A stretch of DNA of 64,000 bases from Streptococcus pantholopis (GCF_001642085.1 NZ_CP014699.1:1-64000), one strand, 5' to 3'; positions 9,087-19,103 are shown, counted from the stretch's first letter. A program made the numbers and translations. The notes: generated by a model not told the origin, from the letters alone.

Positions 9087-12000
9087 AAACATTAAGCGTT
9101 CCTACCACCAATTAGGGGATGATTTGATAGATGAGCAGACTAATCGGCGTCAAATTATAGTGTTTGGTGAGGAGCTTCAAATTAATAGTCTCGATCCTGA
9201 TGAAAATGTAACTTTAGGAGAATTTTGCTTCACAGACAAAGCAGGAGAGCTATTTGTAAACAATCTTGCTTTATCTGATAGCTCTGTCACTGTGGAAGGT
9301 ACACTAATCTACGCATTAAGTAGTTTAGATGATATTTATGTAGAGTATATTTTTCCACCAGCTTATGATCTTATTTTATCAAATAAGCCTAATGAAGGCA
9401 TAACAGCTTCGACTCAGGCTAAAGTTGTTTTTTCCAAAGATTCGGTCTATATTTATCCAAATGGGAGTTTAGTATACTATAATCGCAAGTATGTATCCCA
9501 AAATGTGATTAAAAAATTTGAAATAAACGATGAGATTTTTGTTGGAAATTATTTGATAAAAAACAGGGGTAGGCAGTGGGAAATTGCTTCGTTTTTTACT
9601 CCTCCTATTTTTAATGAAAAGCACATTTTTATAGAGGACAAAAAGGATATTTACCCTCTTTCTTTTCCGGAGTATCGTAGAAGTCCACGTGTGCTTCCAA
9701 CAGTCCATGATGAAAAAATACGCTTTGAAAAGATAAAAAATCCTAGCAGTAAGCCTAAAAACGCTTTGTGGCGTGCAGCGCTTCCTCCAATAGGTATGGT
9801 TATTTTAGCTGGGGTAGTAACTGTTTTGATGAAACGTAACCCTGTTATGATGCTGACTATGGGTGGGATGAGTGTTATGACTGCAGCTTTTTCCATTACT
9901 AATTATTTTTCTACTAAAAAGGACTTTAAGGAAAATGAATTGATGAGAGTTGCAGATTACGAACAGTATCTTTTGAAACATACAGCCGAGTTAGAAGAGT
10001 ATTATTTGGAAGAAAAAAATATTCTCTACTATCAGCAACCTCGTATTTCTGAATTAGAGGACATGGCAATACGTCTTGATTCTCGGATTTACGAACGGTT
10101 ATCCTTTAATGAAGACTTTATGCAGGTAGCTTTGGGAATTGGAGATGTCAAAAGTCAGTTAGATCTTTCGTATCATTATGATCCGTTGAACAAAGATGAT
10201 GAGACTGTCTTTGCTCAGAAACTATTACGTGATTTTGAGATTCAGAGATCTGTTCCTGTAACTATCAACCTTAATGAAACTTTTTTGGGTATTGTCGCTG
10301 GTCATGATTTAGGGCAGCGCCTAGCTCAAACGTTAATATTTCAGCTTGCTGTCTTCCATTCCTATCGTGATGTCAATTTTGTTGCCTTAGTTTCTGAGGA
10401 AGACTACCAATCAATTTGGAAAACTTGGCGTTTTTTACCTCATTTTGATTTAGCTGGAAGAAATGTTCGAGGGATTATTCATGATGAGCGCAGTAAAGAT
10501 GCAGTTTTAACTAGTTTGTATCAACTTTTTCAAAGTCGGCTTCAAGTTGAGAAAGGAGAGGATACAACCTTCTTACCTCATATTGTGGTATTGATATCGG
10601 ATGACCGTCATTTAACCGGTCACGTTATTAATGAGTATTTATCACGACCAGACTTGTCCCAGTATGGGGTAACTGTTATCTGGTTAAAAGAAAGTAAACG
10701 GCAATTGCCTGAAACGGTTAATAGTTTAGCAGTTCTTCAAAGCAGCAGCAGTGCACATCTTATCAATGATCATGGGATATATATTAACCAAGCTTTCGAT
10801 CCCTATGTGGAGTTTAATCAATTTGAAATGGCTGTTCGTTCTTTGGCCAATCTTAACCATGTGGAAACACAGAAAAATTCCTTACCAGATTCAATGACAT
10901 TCTTGGAGATGTATGGCGTCACACATGTTAACGAGCTTGATATTAACAAGCGTTGGGAGAAAGCAGACACATCTAAAAGCTTAGCTGTTCCTTTGGGGGT
11001 AAGAGGAAAGGATGATATCATATTTCTTAATCTGCATGAGCGCGCTCATGGTCCTCATGGCTTGGTTGCAGGAACAACAGGTTCGGGGAAGTCTGAAATT
11101 CTACAATCGTACATCTTGTCTTTAGCTCTTAATTTTTCCCCGGAAGATATTGGTTTTTTGCCAATTGACTTTAAAGGTGGAGGAATGGCAAACCTGTTCA
11201 GAAATTTACCTCACTTAATGGGCTCGATTACAAACTTAGATGGTGCAGGGACTCAGCGTGCACTGGCTTCAATTCGTGCAGAGCTCCAAAAACGTCAGCG
11301 CTTGTTTGGAAAATTTGGAGTGAATCACATTAATGGTTATACTAAACTCTATAAACAAGGTAGACAAGCTAATGATGACAGATTCCCAACTGAACCCTTA
11401 CCACATTTGTTTTTGATATCTGATGAATTTGCGGAACTGAAACAGAATGAACCTGAGTTCATGAATGAATTGGTATCAACGGCTCGTATTGGTCGCTCTT
11501 TGGGTATTCATCTGATTTTAGCGACACAAAAGCCATCTGGTGTCGTTAATGATCAAATTTGGTCTAACTCACGATTTAAATTAGCGTTGAAAGTAGCTGA
11601 TAAAGCAGATTCTAAGGAAATTATAAAAACACCGGATGCCGCTTCTATTACGCAGCCAGGCCGAGCCTATTTGCAAGTAGGAAACAATGAAATCTATGAA
11701 TTATTTCAATCTGCTTGGTCAGGTGCAGCCTACAACCCCTCGAGTGACCTAGATAGTAATGAAGTGGACAAACGCCTTTGGGTCATCAACGAGTTGGGGC
11801 AGTATGAGTTGGCAACTGAAGACCTCTCTTACTTAGAGGATAAGGCAGCGAATCTTAGTGATGTGACAGAGCTTGATGCAATTGTTAATTATATTTCTGA
11901 TTATACTTCAAAATCAAATGTTACGATCCCAGAGAAACCATGGCTCCCTCCACTTGAATATGAAATTGTCTCTCCTATTTTAGAAACTCAATGGTGTGAA

Positions 12001-13509
12001 AAACGGACTCTTCAGGCCTCTTTTGCTTTTATGGATGTTCCGTCTGAACAAACTCAATATGATTGGAAGTTTGACTTGGAAGAAATGGGGCATACTATCA
12101 TTTTTGCTTCTCCGGGATATGGAAAATCACAAGCTCTCCAAACCTTAATTATGAATTTTTCAAGAGTTAACAATCCTGAGCAAATGCATTTTTATCTCTT
12201 TGATTTTGGAACTAACGGTCTTCTGCCGCTTAGAGATCTTCCGCATGTGGCAGATCTGGTTACTTTAGATGAAGGAGAAAAGTTGCTGAAAGCTCTTAAA
12301 CGTATTCGTGAAATACTTAAAGCGCGTAAAGAACTGTTAGCAGAATATGGGGTTGCCTCGATTGATCAATATGAGCAGAAGTCTGGGGAATCATTACCGA
12401 TTATTGTTAACATTATTGATTTATATGATACCATTCGAGAAAACTCTTTAGAAGTAGTGGCTGAAGCTACTTTTAATCAGGTACTCAGGGAAGGCTCGAG
12501 TTTGGGAGTGTATCTTATTGTGACGGCTCTTAGAAGTAACTCACTGAAGTTAAATATGCGTTCAAACTTTGCCAGTCAGTTGGTTCTCTATTTAGTTGAT
12601 AAAGATGGGAAAAAAGAATTAGTTGGTTTTGACGCTTTACCTGATCAGGAAATTGCAGGACGAGGGCAAATAAGACTAGATAACCAGTTAAGAGCCTTTC
12701 AAATTTACCTGTCTGAACCAGGCAGAAATGATATTGAACGGCTCCGCGCTTTGGAAGCAGATATAACTTCTATGACTCAATTATGGACTGGCAAAGTACC
12801 TGCTGCAATTCCTATGCTTCCGAAAGAGATAACTTTTGCCGATTTCGAAGCAGATGAAAATGTCCAGAAATCTAAGGTAGAACTCGCCCTCCCTATTGGC
12901 TATGACAAAGAAACAACCGAAGTAGCAGCTCTAAATCCTAAGGAGTACAGTTTTTTACTTTTCACAGATGATACACCTAATCAGACCTATAGTCTTGAGA
13001 AAGCAATTGTGATGGCTTTCGCTTCTTTTGCTGGCAGAGTTGATCGTGTAGTTATTGATTTAGATGGGCGGTTTGAAAAAAATGCCGAAAGTTTTGATAA
13101 TATCATTACAGAGGAAGTGTTAAGCCAATTTATGGGAGAACTGCTTGCACTTATTAGAAGTGGACAACAGAAAGAAAAACCTATGTATATCTATTTCCCA
13201 GATATTCACCTTGCGGGTGACAAAATTTCTTTGACTGAAAAGGAGCTGGATTCACTCTTTAAAAAAGGTTCATCTGTAGGTATCCATCTGATTTTCCATG
13301 GCTATCAAAATAATGTTGAGACTAAATTTACTCCGTTTTTTAAGCGTTTGCGCCAAAATATTCCGGCTGGAACATTTGGAACAATCAGCTCAGAGCAAAA
13401 ATTGGTTTCGGGTCGCCATGCTTTTAATGAACCTTTAGTAGCGCTTGATGAAACTCAATTATTTAAAGGAAGAGAGATTTATCGTGTCAGATTTCCGCAA
13501 GATGAATAG
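9079..13509 (+). CDS. essC: T7SSb motor ATPase EssC
   Basis: A 1476-residue FtsK/SpoIIIE-type ATPase, the energy source and substrate receptor of the system. The N-terminal 200 residues are beta-rich, FHA-like domains. Two close membrane helices lie near residues 230-275 (LPPIGMVILAGVVTVLM and the one after it). Domain 1 has a full Walker A (GTTGSGKS, near 664) and a Walker B region (HLFLISDEF). Domain 2 has a Walker A-like ASPGYGKS near 1010. Domain 3 near 1290 is degenerate (LLFTDDTPNQT). In this family the C-terminal part selects the substrates and varies between strains. The start overlaps essB by 8 bases. Confidence 0.95.
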   Translation: MSENIKRSYHQLGDDLIDEQTNRRQIIVFGEELQINSLDPDENVTLGEFCFTDKAGELFVNNLALSDSSVTVEGTLIYALSSLDDIYVEYIFPPAYDLILSNKPNEGITASTQAKVVFSKDSVYIYPNGSLVYYNRKYVSQNVIKKFEINDEIFVGNYLIKNRGRQWEIASFFTPPIFNEKHIFIEDKKDIYPLSFPEYRRSPRVLPTVHDEKIRFEKIKNPSSKPKNALWRAALPPIGMVILAGVVTVLMKRNPVMMLTMGGMSVMTAAFSITNYFSTKKDFKENELMRVADYEQYLLKHTAELEEYYLEEKNILYYQQPRISELEDMAIRLDSRIYERLSFNEDFMQVALGIGDVKSQLDLSYHYDPLNKDDETVFAQKLLRDFEIQRSVPVTINLNETFLGIVAGHDLGQRLAQTLIFQLAVFHSYRDVNFVALVSEEDYQSIWKTWRFLPHFDLAGRNVRGIIHDERSKDAVLTSLYQLFQSRLQVEKGEDTTFLPHIVVLISDDRHLTGHVINEYLSRPDLSQYGVTVIWLKESKRQLPETVNSLAVLQSSSSAHLINDHGIYINQAFDPYVEFNQFEMAVRSLANLNHVETQKNSLPDSMTFLEMYGVTHVNELDINKRWEKADTSKSLAVPLGVRGKDDIIFLNLHERAHGPHGLVAGTTGSGKSEILQSYILSLALNFSPEDIGFLPIDFKGGGMANLFRNLPHLMGSITNLDGAGTQRALASIRAELQKRQRLFGKFGVNHINGYTKLYKQGRQANDDRFPTEPLPHLFLISDEFAELKQNEPEFMNELVSTARIGRSLGIHLILATQKPSGVVNDQIWSNSRFKLALKVADKADSKEIIKTPDAASITQPGRAYLQVGNNEIYELFQSAWSGAAYNPSSDLDSNEVDKRLWVINELGQYELATEDLSYLEDKAANLSDVTELDAIVNYISDYTSKSNVTIPEKPWLPPLEYEIVSPILETQWCEKRTLQASFAFMDVPSEQTQYDWKFDLEEMGHTIIFASPGYGKSQALQTLIMNFSRVNNPEQMHFYLFDFGTNGLLPLRDLPHVADLVTLDEGEKLLKALKRIREILKARKELLAEYGVASIDQYEQKSGESLPIIVNIIDLYDTIRENSLEVVAEATFNQVLREGSSLGVYLIVTALRSNSLKLNMRSNFASQLVLYLVDKDGKKELVGFDALPDQEIAGRGQIRLDNQLRAFQIYLSEPGRNDIERLRALEADITSMTQLWTGKVPAAIPMLPKEITFADFEADENVQKSKVELALPIGYDKETTEVAALNPKEYSFLLFTDDTPNQTYSLEKAIVMAFASFAGRVDRVVIDLDGRFEKNAESFDNIITEEVLSQFMGELLALIRSGQQKEKPMYIYFPDIHLAGDKISLTEKELDSLFKKGSSVGIHLIFHGYQNNVETKFTPFFKRLRQNIPAGTFGTISSEQKLVSGRHAFNEPLVALDETQLFKGREIYRVRFPQDE

Positions 13510-13524
13510 GAGAAACGAGAAACT

Positions 13525-16347
13525 ATGATTAAGTTAAAAAGTTTTAGAAAATTACTAATTGAAGTAGGTGCAGTACTTGTTCTCTTAGGAGTAATAGGGG
13601 CTGTTTACTTTAATTGGAATAAGCTTTTTCCAAATATAAAGTTACAGCAAAAAAATCATATGAATATTGCTGTTGTTAATCAAGACAATGGAGGAATTTT
13701 TAATAAAATAAACTATCAATTTGGTAAAGATTTTACAAATTTACTGACAAAAATAAACTCAGATAATACAACATGGACAGTTATGTCACGAAGTCAAGCA
13801 GAAAATCGGTACAATAACAATTCTGTAGACGCTGTTATTTATATATCTAGTGATTTTTCAACAAATATTTTACAATTAGATAGTTTTAATCCAGAGAATG
13901 CCAAGATTTCCTATAAAGTAAAGCGAACAACTGATAAGGCTCAGTCTCTTGAGATGGAAAAACGCATTGGGACTTATATTAATGTTATTAATCAAAGGGC
14001 CATTAAAATGTATTTTGCCAGCGTTATTAATAATTTAGATGACGCTAAAGTTCAATTGACAAATATTGTTGGAGACGAAGATGCTATTTACAGCGGTTTA
14101 TCAACAAATATTTACGCACCTTCTCAGCAGTCAACACAATACTTGAGTAATCTAACAAGATCCGCAGATGGTTTGAAAACATCAAATGGATCCTTTGAAA
14201 ATTCTGTATCAAGTTTCAAAGATTCTACTGTGAAATTGCTTCAAAATAATGCTTCGACCCTTAATGAGCAGCTATCAGTTATTCAGTCTAATACAGAATT
14301 ACAGTCACAGATTAACAAGCACAATGCTTCAGTATCAGAAAAAGCCGTAACTAATCAGTACGATACAGACAGTCAATTATACTCAAATCTTTATCTTAGT
14401 ACCGTAGAATCTTTAAACAGCTTCTATAATCCTTCAACTGATGCATTGGCACCGATTGAAGTGGCACCTGAAGAAGGTTTGCCTAATACTTTGAATGATG
14501 TAGTAGCAACCGAAGAATCTAAAACAGTATATCAACTTTTTTCTGAAGAAATTCAAGCTTATAATGCTGATATTAGCACTTATCAGGTCAGAATTGAGAA
14601 TGCGAGAAAACAACTTGATGAATTAAGAACTTCTCTCGATAAAACCCGTAGTCAAATTTCTGAACATTATTTTAATACACCAGAAATATCGGTTGATGGG
14701 ATAGACGATATGGGAGAAGACAATGCTGCTATAACTTCAGCTGTTTCTGACAAGGTGACTCAAGAAAGTGCGAAGCAAGCATTAGCAAAACAAGTTTCAA
14801 ATTCAATGTCGCGTTCAGATAATTTGCCGAACGACTATACTGATCAAATTAATTCAACAATTGCTTCTCTTAGTGTCAATGCATCCGACTACCAAGACCT
14901 TTTTGCCCATTTACTTTCTTTAGATGCTATAAGCTCTTCGCAGGTAGCAGAATATAACAAAAAGATAGAACTACTTAAAAATTACGCTGATAATAAAGGA
15001 GCAACTACAGGCTCTGCTCCTAATTATAATTTTAGCAAAGTATCAAATGATACCCTGCCTTCTTCACGAACTGAGACAGTAACTTTCAGTAATGTCTATC
15101 CTGAAAGTGAACTGATTAAAGAGGCTACAGATGAGGAAGAAAAGATTTCGACTTCGTATAAAGAAACAGCAGTTACTGTGACTGTTGATAGCTCCAGTAC
15201 TGTTTCTGCAACGGCCAGCGTTGATAAAAATAATATTTCGTCTCCAACTGATTTGACACTATCATATACTTTCTCGCCGAAATATGGGCTGAATACAATT
15301 AAATTGAACCTGACAGTCGGTTCCGAAACTATCCCTCTGGTATACAGTTTTTATTACAGCGACAGCGAAGAGAAAGTTAATCTGGTTGAAAATGATTTAA
15401 AAACACTTTTAGGCCAGCTAAGTCGGATTGATACAGCTGCTACAACAATAAAGAATTTATATGGAGACCCTTCAAGTAATTCTTATGATATTGATGTCGC
15501 TAATCCAGCCGATGACTCAGTGTTTAATTTGTATGGGAATATTGATTCAGATTCTATTTTTAATCAGCTTAAAGATAGTGATGTTACCAATTATAAAGCA
15601 TCGGGTGTTGAATTATATACACAGTTATCTATTGAGATTAATCAATTGAACGCAGCTATCGATGAATTGCCATCTGTTGACGAAGCGACACTGCCGACTA
15701 ACTATTTTTCTAAAAATCTTCAAGATTTAGTTGACTGGTATAATGCAACAGTCAACTCATTAAACACACAGTATGCTGATTGGCAGAATAATCAAGTGAC
15801 TAAATTAGGGACGGCCTCTACAAATTCGGGAGATATGGACGATAATACATTGTATTCTGGCGCTGACTCTAATAACCGACTTTATGAGACAGTATCTAAT
15901 CTTGCAAATGCAACCAATACCAATGCTTCAAGAATTTCTACAAATGCTGACAGTATTGGAACCATGTCTACCCAGTTTGACAGCTTGGTCAATCAGGCAA
16001 ATCAGGTTCAAGGCAAGGTCACAGAAGTATCTGATAATACTTCGAAACTTGTTGAAGAGCAAGCGGACAATATCCAAAATGCTAAAGATTACAGTGAGAA
16101 CTTTAACGAGGTTCTAAACAACGCTAGAACTGGCGGGACAGATAATGAGTCCGTACTGAATTTCTTGGCTAGTCCGGTTCAGGCGGTTAAAATTGGGTCT
16201 GATTCTGTTTTAAGCACTCTCCCCCTATGGGTATGGCTGTTATCTGTTGCTCTGCTATCCAGCGGTTTATCCATTTGGGGGACACGATTTGTCAGCAAAG
16301 TAAAAAATAGTAAGCAAAAAGTATTGCAAGATGAAGACGAAGAATAA
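13525..16347 (+). CDS. esaA: T7SSb component EsaA, with only one C-terminal membrane helix
   Basis: A 940-residue protein with an N-terminal membrane helix (EVGAVLVLLGVIGAVYF), a long extracellular part rich in Ser, Asn and Thr with coiled-coil stretches, and one hydrophobic segment near the C-terminus (LPLWVWLLSVALLSSGLSIW). EsaA/YueB forms the outward stalk of the system and serves as phage receptor in Bacillus. The N-terminal MNIAVVNQDNGG matches the YhgE/Pip-like start of that family. YueB and staphylococcal EsaA carry several C-terminal membrane helices; only one is readable here. There is no frameshift sign. It begins 15 bases after essC and ends about 100 bases before esxA. Confidence 0.85.
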   Translation: MIKLKSFRKLLIEVGAVLVLLGVIGAVYFNWNKLFPNIKLQQKNHMNIAVVNQDNGGIFNKINYQFGKDFTNLLTKINSDNTTWTVMSRSQAENRYNNNSVDAVIYISSDFSTNILQLDSFNPENAKISYKVKRTTDKAQSLEMEKRIGTYINVINQRAIKMYFASVINNLDDAKVQLTNIVGDEDAIYSGLSTNIYAPSQQSTQYLSNLTRSADGLKTSNGSFENSVSSFKDSTVKLLQNNASTLNEQLSVIQSNTELQSQINKHNASVSEKAVTNQYDTDSQLYSNLYLSTVESLNSFYNPSTDALAPIEVAPEEGLPNTLNDVVATEESKTVYQLFSEEIQAYNADISTYQVRIENARKQLDELRTSLDKTRSQISEHYFNTPEISVDGIDDMGEDNAAITSAVSDKVTQESAKQALAKQVSNSMSRSDNLPNDYTDQINSTIASLSVNASDYQDLFAHLLSLDAISSSQVAEYNKKIELLKNYADNKGATTGSAPNYNFSKVSNDTLPSSRTETVTFSNVYPESELIKEATDEEEKISTSYKETAVTVTVDSSSTVSATASVDKNNISSPTDLTLSYTFSPKYGLNTIKLNLTVGSETIPLVYSFYYSDSEEKVNLVENDLKTLLGQLSRIDTAATTIKNLYGDPSSNSYDIDVANPADDSVFNLYGNIDSDSIFNQLKDSDVTNYKASGVELYTQLSIEINQLNAAIDELPSVDEATLPTNYFSKNLQDLVDWYNATVNSLNTQYADWQNNQVTKLGTASTNSGDMDDNTLYSGADSNNRLYETVSNLANATNTNASRISTNADSIGTMSTQFDSLVNQANQVQGKVTEVSDNTSKLVEEQADNIQNAKDYSENFNEVLNNARTGGTDNESVLNFLASPVQAVKIGSDSVLSTLPLWVWLLSVALLSSGLSIWGTRFVSKVKNSKQKVLQDEDEE

Positions 16348-16387
16348 AAAGTAACGTTTTTGTAACAATAAAGACATATTAGTGTTG

Positions 16388-16416
16388 TCGACAGACTACT
16401 TGAATTTTAATATAAT
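16388..16416 (+). promoter_or_regulatory. Promoter of the first esxA
   Basis: TCGACA (16388-16393), a 17-nt spacer and TATAAT (16411-16416), 35 nt before the ATG. It differs in sequence from the promoters of copies 2 and 3, because the duplicated block begins just downstream at the AAAAGGAGATTT ribosome site. Confidence 0.65.
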
Positions 16417-16451
16417 AGCGGTGTATTAAATAGAAAAAGGAGATTTATACT

Positions 16452-16745
16452 ATGGCAGAAGTATCATTATCACCAGAAGAGCTTTCCAGCCAAGCGAGTG
16501 TTTATTCGACAGCTGTTGAGCAGATAGAGACAGCTATTCAGGCGGTAGAAAGAACGAACGGCGAGATGCAGTCTCACTGGAACGGGCAAGCCTATCAAGC
16601 CTACTTAGAGCAATATAATCAGCTTCGTTCAGATGTGACGAAGTTTGAAGAGTTGTTAACATCAGTGAACCAACAGCTGACCTCTTATGCATCAGTTGTT
16701 TCCGAGCGTGATACAAGCGATGCGGGCCAATTCACCTTTCAGTAA
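16452..16745 (+). CDS. esxA: WXG100 protein EsxA, copy 1
   Basis: A 97-residue helical hairpin protein with the WxG turn as WNG (SHWNGQAY, about residues 42-49). EsxA is a secreted small substrate and structural partner of the T7SSb. The ribosome site is AAAAGGAG. The same protein, residue for residue, is encoded at 25618 and 35783. It directly follows esaA rather than opening the operon, and has its own promoter, so it can be made in excess of the apparatus. Confidence 0.95.
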   Translation: MAEVSLSPEELSSQASVYSTAVEQIETAIQAVERTNGEMQSHWNGQAYQAYLEQYNQLRSDVTKFEELLTSVNQQLTSYASVVSERDTSDAGQFTFQ

Positions 16746-16772
16746 ATAGAGTGACTATAAGAACTTTTTAGA

Positions 16773-16812
16773 AAAGGGCTGGGACGGGAGTCCTGGTCCT
16801 TTCCTTTATGTT
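16773..16812 (+). terminator. Hairpin after esxA copy 1 (terminator or attenuator)
   Basis: A 13-bp stem with three G-U pairs (AAAGGGCTGGGAC, GGGA loop, GTCCTGGTCCTTT) is followed by a T-poor tail. It would let most transcripts stop after esxA and some run on. It is preserved in all three copies. Confidence 0.6.
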
Positions 16813-16854
16813 TAAATAAAGCTTGTAGTGAAAGAGAAGAGGGGGGTATAAGAG

Positions 16855-17280
16855 ATGTCAGATGCAGCTATGGCGTCCTATTATGATAATTTAGCGAGTC
16901 AAGAGTCGGCTAATTATGCATCAGCGATAGCGGAGAAGGGGGTAGTAGACGGTCAGATAGCGCGATTGCAGGAAGCAGAGACGAGTTTGACCAGTCAGAT
17001 AACTGAGTTTCAGACCAGTATAATAGATGCTTTTTCGACGATAGAGGCGAGTGACAGCAGTCAGTTTCAGGGTGATCGACAGACGAAGTATGAGGAGAAG
17101 TATAGTTCAGCGCAGACAGCAGCGACGACGAACAAGAGCAGTCATGATACGAATTTAAGCAGTATAGGGACGAAGATATCGGAGTTGGAGACGACGTCAG
17201 CGAGTTTACAGTCGGCAGCGAACACGGCATACAACAATATGACGAGTTATACGAATCAGGCAAACAGTTATAGGGGGTAG
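16855..17280 (+). CDS. Small helical LXG partner protein 1, copy 1 (DUF5082/DUF3958-like)
   Basis: A 141-residue, almost wholly alpha-helical, cysteine-free protein with Gln/Ser/Thr/Ala-rich heptads and no membrane segment. Genes of this kind stand directly before LXG toxins, and their products bind the LXG domain to guide export (LXG-associated alpha-helical, Lap, proteins). Family assignment is by size, composition and position, not by a motif. The start is ATG 16855 after a GAGGGGGG site. The coding strand uses an odd AG/AC-rich vocabulary (many ACG, GCG and AGC codons), unlike the apparatus genes, and this also creates a long antisense frame. Identical in sequence to the copies at 26021 and 36186. 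Confidence 0.75.
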   Translation: MSDAAMASYYDNLASQESANYASAIAEKGVVDGQIARLQEAETSLTSQITEFQTSIIDAFSTIEASDSSQFQGDRQTKYEEKYSSAQTAATTNKSSHDTNLSSIGTKISELETTSASLQSAANTAYNNMTSYTNQANSYRG

Positions 17281-17289
17281 GAAAGGAAT

Positions 17290-17574
17290 ATGGCAAAGAC
17301 AGGGACCAATTACGAGACGTGGTCAGGCTTGACAGGGACAGTGTCGACGAGTGTTTCGGGTTTATCGGATTTATCGGCCTTGACTTTTTCGACAACCACC
17401 ATGACTCCGTTTACGGATTTCAGTCAGTTAATAGAGGATTTCAACAGTGTATTAACGGACTTGAGGACGTATACGGAGAGTGATGTGACGCATATGAATC
17501 AGGCGGCAGAGAACAAGGTGACGGATGACAGCAATCAGGCGAGTGCAGGGAGTGGAAGCAGCAGTAGGTTTTAA
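17290..17574 (+). CDS. Small helical LXG partner protein 2, copy 1 (TIGR04197/DUF5344-like)
   Basis: A 94-residue protein starting nine bases after the previous gene behind GGAAAGG. It has a Ser/Thr-rich N-terminal half, a helical middle, and a polar tail with Asp after the helix, as in small T7SS substrates and LXG partner proteins. The order esxA, partner 1, partner 2, LXG toxin is the usual one for LXG export modules. The exact family is uncertain. The copy at 26456 is identical and that at 36621 is truncated. Confidence 0.65.
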   Translation: MAKTGTNYETWSGLTGTVSTSVSGLSDLSALTFSTTTMTPFTDFSQLIEDFNSVLTDLRTYTESDVTHMNQAAENKVTDDSNQASAGSGSSSRF

Positions 17575-17651
17575 TCACTGAAGGGCACTGCAGGAGGTAA
17601 ATTTTGTAGTTGCTTTGAGATAGCCTATCTTATGCTTGATTAGCAATTATC

Positions 17652-18368
17652 GAGATTTAAGATTAGAAGGGGCTTGATATGAAAATCGATATGACAGAGG
17701 TCAATGAGAATAAGACAACTTTAACGACCTCTATTGATAATTTGAACAGTCAATTGGAAACTGCTAAGACTTCCTTTACGAATCTAGTCAATACCGACAG
17801 TCTTCAAGGGGAGGTCAAGACAGCCATAGACGGTAAGATTAATAACTATCAGATTCCGCTTCTGACCAACTTTTCCAATAGTTTATCGACTTTATCGGCC
17901 CAGTATGATAAGGCGATAGAGGCGTTTCAAACGACGGTTGAGGAGACCTCAGCTACGGCGATTATCGATACGGATTATCTGCAGGGATTAGAGGATGGCT
18001 ATAGTACGATAGAGAGCAGTATAGCGACGATAGACAGTGAGACGTCCAAGATTTACAGTTCGATATCTGATATCATCAGTTTGAGCAATCCCAGCAGTTC
18101 AGATATTACGACACCGTTGAGTGAAGCCAAGAAGGTATTGACGGATACCAAGAGCAACATGGAGACTTTTAACGGCTGGACACAGGGGACAGAATTCAGT
18201 GAACTGTTGGCCAGTCAGGGGACCATATTGGCTTCTTTATCTGAATTAATAGGGGTATCTTATACTGATGCGGATGCTTCGGCATTTTATTCGGATGCCA
18301 GTTTTGCGGACGGTGTTCAGACCATTGCTCAAGGGATTACTTCAGCTGCTACTCCTGTTGCTTTGCTC
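17652..18368 (+). repeat. LXG N-terminal block shared with LXG-2
   Basis: Matches 20894-21610 (offset 3242). The match starts 27 bases before the ATG and ends at LXG codon 230, well past the point where LXG-3 departs (codon 177). Confidence 0.9.
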
Positions 18369-19103
18369 AAAGGTGTAGCAAAATCGCTTAATACTATTTC
18401 TCAAAATTCGGGTTCTTGGTGGGAAAGCTTTTCAGATATTTGGAAAAATTATAGTTTACAGACAGCTAAATCCAGTTCGAAAAACTCACCAATAGCATTA
18501 AATATAAATCTTTCATCTTTTTGGGATGACCTTTTTGGTTCTCAAGACAGTGTTTCTGTATCACAAAATTATAGAAAAGAAGGAAATTGGCTTTTTACAA
18601 CCTACCACAAACAGACAGAAAAAAGCGTTACAACTGACCCTGGAGTTGTTCAAACAAAAACAGATAATGGTCGTTTTTCGGGAGTAGCTATCAATGCAGG
18701 TCCTTTGTCGTTTGATGTGAGTCTTGAAGATTGGCATTTTAATTTGAATACTGAAATCAACTTGTTTGGCTATACCGGTGGTGTTAAAGCAGATTTAGGT
18801 TTCTCTAATGAAACGGGTATTGAGTTGGATGTAGCAGGAGGAGGAGGTCGTAAGACCGATACATCTTCAAGCACTGATTATTTTGGCTTGAAGGTCAGTA
18901 CAGATTTAAATGATGGTATATTGGGTGGTTACCATCAGCACACTACCTCTACAACTAGTGGAAATACAACAACGAGTACACAAAATGAATCTGGTTTCCA
19001 AGTGGGGAACTGGGGAGAAGTAGCCGCTGTAGCAGTTGTAGCAGGAATAATCGTTGCTCCAGAAGTAACAGTTCCTGTTTTAGGGACAGCCTTAGCCTTT
19101 TAG
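17679..19103 (+). CDS. LXG polymorphic toxin 1, unrecognised C-terminal domain
   Basis: A 474-residue T7SSb effector. Residues 1-200 form the helical LXG targeting domain. Residues 1-230 match LXG-2, and 1-177 match LXG-3. From about 231 it is unique: a Trp-rich linker, then a beta-rich Gly/Asp/Asn/Thr region (roughly 270-440), and a hydrophobic C-terminal end (VAAVAVVAGIIVAPEV and beyond) able to enter a membrane. No known nuclease, NADase or lipase motif was found. Target unknown; membrane attack is a guess from the tail. It is followed by a 2-TM protein, a DUF4176 protein and a small anchored protein. The last codons reappear as an orphan fragment at 31031. Confidence 0.85.
   Translation: MKIDMTEVNENKTTLTTSIDNLNSQLETAKTSFTNLVNTDSLQGEVKTAIDGKINNYQIPLLTNFSNSLSTLSAQYDKAIEAFQTTVEETSATAIIDTDYLQGLEDGYSTIESSIATIDSETSKIYSSISDIISLSNPSSSDITTPLSEAKKVLTDTKSNMETFNGWTQGTEFSELLASQGTILASLSELIGVSYTDADASAFYSDASFADGVQTIAQGITSAATPVALLKGVAKSLNTISQNSGSWWESFSDIWKNYSLQTAKSSSKNSPIALNINLSSFWDDLFGSQDSVSVSQNYRKEGNWLFTTYHKQTEKSVTTDPGVVQTKTDNGRFSGVAINAGPLSFDVSLEDWHFNLNTEINLFGYTGGVKADLGFSNETGIELDVAGGGGRKTDTSSSTDYFGLKVSTDLNDGILGGYHQHTTSTTSGNTTTSTQNESGFQVGNWGEVAAVAVVAGIIVAPEVTVPVLGTALAF

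Larger units (their letters stand above)
16436..18209 (+). repeat. Constant module, copy 1 (esxA to LXG codon 177)
   Basis: Almost base-for-base identical to 25602-27375 (offset 9166), with only a handful of substitutions such as the one near 16819. It covers esxA, the hairpin, both small partner genes, the spacer and the first 177 codons of the LXG gene. Confidence 0.95.

Noticed and set aside
16910-17395. 161-residue minus-strand ORF opposite the partner genes (also at 26076 and 36241)
   Set aside because: It mirrors the AG/AC-rich codons of the plus-strand genes, has no ribosome site, and its Ser/Pro/Leu/Tyr-rich sequence looks like a composition artefact. It is repeated only because the module is repeated.
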